A program made the position numbers and the translations under genes. From Apodemus sylvaticus (lineage: Eukaryota; Chordata; Mammalia; Rodentia; Muridae): DNA of 64,000 nucleotides. Positions 58,501-64,000 of the stretch are shown piece by piece. Below the pieces are notes generated by a model. The model saw nothing but the letters and a program-made list of their open reading frames with translations, had not been told where the DNA came from and ran no database searches. The stretch covers positions 88,954,850-89,018,849 of the forward strand of contig NC_067473.1 in assembly GCF_947179515.1 (NCBI RefSeq), in the 5' to 3' direction. How positions within the stretch are numbered: the first letter of the stretch is position 1; every line of letters begins with the position of its first letter.

Positions 58501-59236
58501 TGATAAGTAGATATTAGCCCAAAAGCTTAGAATATATAAGATACAGTTCACAGACCACATGAAGCTCAAGAAGAAGGAAGACCAAAGTGTGGATGCTTCA
58601 GTCTTTCTTAGAAGGGGGGACAAGATTCTCACTGGAGCAAAAATTGAGACAAAGTGTGGGGCAGAGACTGAAGGAAAGGCCCTCCAGTGACTGTCCCACT
58701 AGGAGACCTATCAAGTATACAGATATGAAACCCAGACACTACAGCTGATGCCAAGAAGTTCTTACTGACAGGAGCTTGATATAGCTGTTTCTAGATAGGT
58801 TGTACCAGATCCTGACAAACACAGAGGCAGATGCTCATAGCCAACCATTGGACTGAGCATGAGGTCCACAATGGAGGAGACAGAGAAAGAACTGAAGGGG
58901 TTTGCAACCCCTAAGAAGAACAACACTATCAACCAACCAGACACCCTAGAGCTCCTAGGGAGTAAACCATCAACCAAATGGTACACATGGAGGGAGCCAT
59001 GGCTCCAGCTGCATATGTAACAAAGGATGGCCCTGTCAGATACCAATGGGAGGAGAGGCCCTTGTTCCTGTTAAGGCTCAATGCCCCAGTGTGGGAGAAT
59101 GCCAAGATGGAGAGGCAGGATTGGGTTGGTGGATGTGGGTTGTACTCTCATAGAAGCAGGAGAAGGGAGGACAGGATAGGGAGTTTTTGAGGAGAAAACC
59201 AGGAAAGCGATAATATTTGAAATGTAAAGAAATAAA

Positions 59237-59372
59237 ATATCCAATAAATAAAATAAAATTAATGATGACTTATTGTTTTAATTTCATTATAATTTTCGAT
59301 GAGACTATCCCAAACAGCTTTTAAATTCAGTCCTTCACTTGTGTAAGTTTGCTGAATAAGAGGCAAGAAGTG
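59237..59372 (+). repeat. 136-bp perfect direct repeat, copy 1
   Basis: Contains the last ~19 bp of the preceding L1 tail (AATAAA-rich) and 117 bp of flanking DNA. Identical over 136 bp to 59,805-59,940. Confidence 0.95.
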
Positions 59373-59804
59373 GATTCTGTACCAGCGGGCTCCATACCCA
59401 AACATCACTGGGAGAGAGCTAGCCTCCTAGGAGTGTGGACAAGCCTGTGAGCTCAGGTAAGACCACCACTGCTGCTCAGAGGGACATGCCTGGAATGCTC
59501 AGGCCATAGTGACCAAGGAGCAGGCTAAGACAGGAGCCTTCCAGTTTCCATATGTGCCTGAATTTCTGGTTGAGCTAGGTTTAAAACCCTGGTAATCCAG
59601 CAGGTGATTCTGCAAGGAACAGTAGTTGTTTGCCATACTCCTAGACACCAGGATTCTGACATGAGGCCTCAACACTACATAATTCTGTGGCAATCAGTCA
59701 TGTAAGGGCAACATCCCAAGCCCTTCCACAGGTATAACACATATCACTTCACCTCAAGAGAGATCTCTATTTGAATGAGGTACCTAAAGGACTGAAGGGC
59801 TTAG
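59373..59804 (+). mobile_element. 432-bp L1 5'-UTR-like segment between the repeats
   Basis: 'gattctgtaccagcgggctcc', 'tgggagagagctagcctccta' and 'ggagtgtggacaagcctgtgag' match the 5' UTR of the downstream L1 at 60,608-60,700 ('gatcctgtgcca', 'tgggagaggcctagcctccca', 'ggagtgcaaacaagcctgttag'). So it is an Lx-type L1 5'-UTR unit, lacking ORF1 and a poly-A tail. Confidence 0.7.
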
Positions 59805-59940
59805 ATATCCAATAAATAAAATAAAATTAATGATGACTTATTGTTTTAATTTCATTATAATTTTCGATGAGACTATCCCAAACAGCTTTTAAATTCAGTC
59901 CTTCACTTGTGTAAGTTTGCTGAATAAGAGGCAAGAAGTG
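59805..59940 (+). repeat. 136-bp perfect direct repeat, copy 2
   Basis: Exact repeat of 59,237-59,372, here preceded by 'gggcttag' and followed by 'cctcccagacattcc'. Confidence 0.95.
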
Positions 59941-60195
59941 CCTCCCAGACATTCCTCCCTGCAAAAGGTATGTAACTTAGCCTCACCCTGAGAAAGTACA
60001 GAATGATTTCACTCATCACAACTCCTCTTTTAAACCATGGACTGCCTCTTCTTATCAGGATCCTCATTGCTGGAGCAATGGAGCTGGTCTTCCTCTAAAG
60101 AGTCATTTCTAATCTCCTACAGGAGGCCTTACTGAGCTCCCAGCCTTGGACTCCATTAAGCCAAGCTGCCCACAGGACAAGCCAAGAACTGTCTT

Positions 60196-60235
60196 TCTCT
60201 CATTCTCTCTGTGTCTCTCTCTCTCTGTGTCTCTG

Positions 60236-60278
<43 letters not shown>
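60196..60278. repeat. (TC)n/(TCTCTG)n microsatellite
   Basis: Mixed TC and TCTCTG units within the L1 5' UTR. Ser-Leu and Arg-Glu frames across it are artefacts. Confidence 0.95.
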
Positions 60279-60940
60279 TTTCCAGAGAGACCCAGCTGAA
60301 GCACTCTTTCCATGCCCTTCCCTCTAGATGCAGCTAGATCCAGTCCAAGTGCCCCCACTCCACTCTCAGCTCTTCTGCAGCATCCAGAAGCATGTGGGTT
60401 GTCCAAGAGTCTGAGAACCTGATGTCCTTGGCCACCTTGTAGACCCAGGGACCCATTAGCCAGACTGCCAGTCCCATGGGAGGTCAGACTGCACTTTCTC
60501 ACCTCTTGGAGCAGGATTTAGCAGCTTGACACAGTGCAGTCAAAACTCCCTCCACTTACCTCTATAGCACCCAGAGAACTGAGTTGAGGCAGGCCACCAT
60601 TTAACCTATAGATCCTGTGCCACAGGGCTGCATGCCCAAATAGCTCTGGGAGAGGCCTAGCCTCCCAGGAGTGCAAACAAGCCTGTTAGCACAGGTGAAA
60701 CCACCACTGATGCTCAGAGTGATTCACACAGAAATCTCAGGAACAGGAACTGAGGAGCACCCTGGAACAGGAGTCCACTGGTTTCTGTCTGCACCCCCAG
60801 AGTTGACCCTGTACCAAGGATCTCCATACCTAAATTCCTGCCAGAGATAACTGGTCCCTTAGGAGTACTGACATAGAATCTTGCAGGAGGAACAAGCCAC
60901 AGTCAAAAACAGCAAGACCAGCTAGCACCAGAGATAACCA

Positions 60941-62035
60941 ATGGCCAAAGGCAAGGGCAAGAATACAAGCAACCGAAACCTAGGCTACTTGGCATTATCA
61001 GAACCCAGTTCTCCCAAAACAGCAAGCCATGGATACCCCAACATACCAGAAAAGGAAGACTCTGATTTAAAATCACATCTCATGATGATGATAGAGAAGT
61101 GTAAGAAGGACATAAATAACTCCTTTAGAGAAATATAGGAGAACAGAGATAAACAAGTAGAAGCTGTTAAAGAAGAAACACAAAAAATCCCTTAAAGAAT
61201 TACAGGAAAACACAACCAAACAGGTGAAGTAATTGGGCAAAAACATCCAGGATCTAAAAATGGAAATAGAAACAGTAAAGAAATCACAAAGGGAGAAAAC
61301 CCTGAAGATAGAAAACCTAGGAAAGAGATCAGGAATCATTGAGGTAAGCATAACCAACAGAATACCAGAGATAGAACAGAGAATCTTAGGTGCAGAAGAT
61401 ACCATAGAAAACATTGACACAAATGGCAAATAAAATGAAAAATTCAAAAAAAGCTCCTAATCCAAAACATCCAGGAAATCCAGGACACAATAAGACCAAA
61501 CCTAAGGATTATATGTATAGAAGGGAGTGAAGATTCTCAACTTAAAGTGCTTGAAAATATAAACAAAAATATAGAAGAAAACATCCCTAACCTAAAGAAG
61601 AGATGCACATAAACATACAAGAAGCCTACAGAACTCCACATAGATTGGACAGACAAAGAAATTATTCATATCACATAATAGTCAAAACACAAAATGCATA
61701 AAAAAAGAAAAATATTAAAAGCAGTAAGGGAAAAACTTCAAGTAACATATAAAGGCAGACCTATCAGAATTACATCAGACTTCTTACCTAAGACGATGAA
61801 AGCTAGGAAATCCTGGGAAGATGTCGTATAGACCTGAAGAGAACACAAATGTCAGCTTAGTCTACTGTACCCAGCAAAATTTTCAATTACCATAGTTGGA
61901 GAAACCAAAATATTTCACAACAAAACCAACTTTACACAATATCTTTCCATACCAATCCTCCCTACAAAGACTACTAGATGAAAAACATCAACACAAGGAG
62001 GGAAACGGTACCCTAGAACAAGCAAGAAAGTAATC
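60941..62035 (+). pseudogene. L1 ORF1 pseudogene
   Basis: Starts at the normal ORF1 beginning 'MAKGKGKNTSNRNLGYL' (60,941) and is stopped after 'NNSFREI' at codon 66. Coiled-coil sequence resumes in 61,233-61,433 ('GKNIQDLKMEIETVKKSQ', 'IENLGKRSGIIEVSITN'). RRM and C-terminal sequence continue to ~62,035 in broken frames ('cctaaggattatatgtatag', 'ttacacaatatctttcca' region). Inactive. Confidence 0.88.
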
Positions 62036-63683
62036 TTCTTTCAACAAACCCAAAAGAAGATAGCCACACAAACACAAAAATAACATCAAAAATAACAAGA
62101 AACAACAATCACTATGGCTTAATATCTCAATGGTCTCAATTCTCCAATGAAAAGACATAGACTAACAGCCTGGATATGTAAACAGGACCCAGCATTTTAC
62201 TGCATTCAGGAAATGCACCTCAGTGTCAAAGACAAACACTATCTCAGAGTAAAGGGCTAGACAAGAATTTTCCAAGCAAATGGTCCCAGGAAACAACTTG
62301 GAGTAGCCATTCTAATATCGAATAAAATCAACTTTCAACCAAAAGTCATCAAGAAAGATAAGGAAGGACACTTCATACTCATCAAAGGAAAAAACTACCA
62401 AGAAGAACTCTCAGTTCTCATCATCTATACTCCAACTGCAAGGGCACCAACATTCACAAAAGAAACTTTACTAAACTTCAAAGCACACATTGCACCTCAT
62501 GCAATATTAGTGGGAGACTTTACCACCCCACTCTCATAAATAGATATATCATGGAAACACAAACTAAACAGAGACACATTGAAACTAACAGAATTTTTGG
62601 TTCAAATGGATTTAACAGATATCTATAGAACATTTCATCCTAATTCAAAAGAAGATATGTTTTTCTCAGAACCTCATGGTACCTTCTCCCAAACTGAGCA
62701 TATAATTGGTCACAAAACAGACCTCAACAGATATAAGATTTAAGCAATCCCATGCCTCCTATTCTATCAATACAGATTAAGGCTGGTCTTCAATAGCAGC
62801 AAATCAACAGAAAGCCCACCCACACATGGAAACTGAACAGCAGTCTACTGAATGATAACTAAGTTAAGGATGAAATTAAGAAATTAAAGACTTTTTAGAA
62901 TTTAATGAAAATGAAGGTACAATATATCCAAACTTAAAGGACACAAGGAAAGACATGCTAGGAGAAAACTCATAGCTCTGAGTTTTACCATAACAAACTG
63001 GAGAGAGCATACACTAGCAGCATAACTGCAAACCTAAGAGATTTACAAAAAACAGAAACAAATCACTCAAGAGGAATAGATGGCAGGAAATAATCAAAGA
63101 CAGGGCTGAAATCAACTAAATAGAAACAAAAAGAACTACACAAAGAATCAATGAAACCAGGAGTTGGTTCTTTGAGAAAATTAACAATGTTGATAAACCC
63201 TTATCCAGACCAACTAGAGCTTACAGAGAATGTCCAAATTTAAAAAGAATCAGAAATGAAAAGGGAAATAGAATAACAGAAACTGACAAAGTTTAAAAAA
63301 AAATCAGATCCTGCTACAAAAGCCTGTACTCAACACAACTGGAAAATCTGGATGAAATGGATAATTTTCTAGGGAGATACCAAATACCAAACTTAAATCA
63401 GGATCAAATAAAACGTTTAAAAAGTCCCGTAACCTCTAAAGAAATAGAAGCATTCATTAAAAGTCTCCCAACCAAAACAAAAAATTAAAAAACAAAGCAA
63501 ACAAGAACAAGAAAAAACAGAACCAGATGGTTTTAGTAAAGAATTCTATCAGACCTTCAAAGAAGACCTAATATCTATACTCTTCAAACTATTCTACAAA
63601 ATAGATACAGAAGGAACACTAACCAATTTGTTCTGTGAAGCCACAGATACCAAAATCTCATACAAACCCAAAAAAGAAAGAAC

Positions 63684-63818
63684 TTCACACGCCTGTAATA
63701 AAGCACTCTGGGAGGCAGAGGCAGGCGGATTTCTGAGTTTGAGACCAGCCTGGTCTCCAGAGTAAGTTCTAGGACAGCCAAGGCTATACAGAGAAACGCT
63801 GTCTTGAAACCAAATCCA
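63684..63818 (+). mobile_element. B1 SINE inserted in L1
   Basis: 'cacacgcctgtaataaagca', 'gggaggcagaggcaggcgg', 'atttctgagtttgagaccag', 'cctggtctccagagtaag', 'aggacagccaaggctataca' and 'gagaaacgctgtct' are the B1 (7SL-derived) consensus order. The first ~15-20 bases, including part of the polymerase III A box, look altered or missing. The B-box region ('gagtttgagacc') is imperfect. 'aaagaaagaa' occurs before it and at the end of its tail, a likely target-site duplication. Confidence 0.9.
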
Positions 63819-63988
<170 letters not shown>

Positions 63989-64000
63989 CCAATTTCCCTT

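Larger units (their letters stand above)
57005..59255 (+). mobile_element. Old Lx-like L1, sense, with telomere-like insertion
   Basis: Starts in ORF2 thumb-side sequence ('aataaattcatttggaata'), continues through the C-terminal region and a long 3' UTR ('catggagggagccatggctc'), and ends 'tgaaatgtaaagaaataaaa' with an AATAAA-rich tail. 'gagagcaaaaactatt...caataa' occurs twice at the start (57,040-57,120), a small tandem duplication. A 192-bp hexamer array interrupts ORF2 at 57,501-57,692. Diverged and inactive. Confidence 0.88.

Noticed and set aside
59256..59372. 136-bp repeats as ordinary L1 target-site duplications
   Set aside because: Much longer than usual L1 duplications, include part of another L1's tail, and the enclosed segment lacks a poly-A tail.

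Overview
The window is AT-rich, gene-poor DNA from a murid rodent nuclear genome. I find no cellular protein-coding gene and no structural RNA gene. Every long reading frame is a retrotransposon remnant or an antisense or microsatellite artefact. The murid assignment rests on L1 3' UTRs of the rodent Lx and F-like types, an L1 promoter built of ~196-bp tandem monomers (F-type-like, as in Mus), a B1 SINE, B3/B4-like SINEs and a URR1-like repeat. Mus or a close relative is the best guess. I see no ID SINE of the kind abundant in rat, but rat or another murine cannot be excluded by eye.

Roughly half of the window is LINE-1. 1-8,998: two RMER1-like repeats, old antisense and sense L1 3' ends, a degenerate SINE and microsatellites. 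8,999-10,600: a 5'-truncated F-like L1 (minus). 10,600-17,188: an LTR-like fragment, a degenerate SINE and long unassigned AT-rich DNA. 17,189-18,915: a twin-primed (5'-inverted) L1 with a perfect 12-bp target-site duplication. 19,735-23,356: a 3.6-kb L1 (plus). 25,408-26,697: a (GA)32 tract abutting an old L1 tail. 26,698-33,700: unassigned DNA with SINE relics. 33,700-34,290: a B3-like SINE split by a second small twin-primed L1.

35,880-54,787 is a large nested block. A degenerate near-full-length L1 (plus) is split by a 377-bp solo ERV2-type LTR. It faces, tail to tail, a near-full-length F-like L1 (minus) with monomers and a long ORF1. That second L1 is split by a complete-ended but defective ERV2/ERVK provirus (45,769-52,107, minus) with two LTRs, a Lys-like primer-binding site, gag/pro/env remnants and a large noncoding AT-rich interior. 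The provirus itself carries a truncated L1, which makes three levels of nesting.

54,788-64,000: AT-rich DNA with an ancient L1M-like stretch, then an old L1 (plus) whose ORF2 is interrupted by a 192-bp in-register telomere-like hexamer array. A pair of perfect 136-bp direct repeats follows, around a 432-bp L1 5'-UTR-like segment. Last is an old Lx-type L1 that runs off the window end and carries a B1 SINE with a ~170-bp GAAA tail.

The elements do not act as a pathway. The interest lies in insertion chronology, insertion mechanism (twin priming, nested targets) and the telomeric array. No previously undescribed functional system is apparent. The telomere-like array and the 136-bp perfect repeats are the most unusual items.
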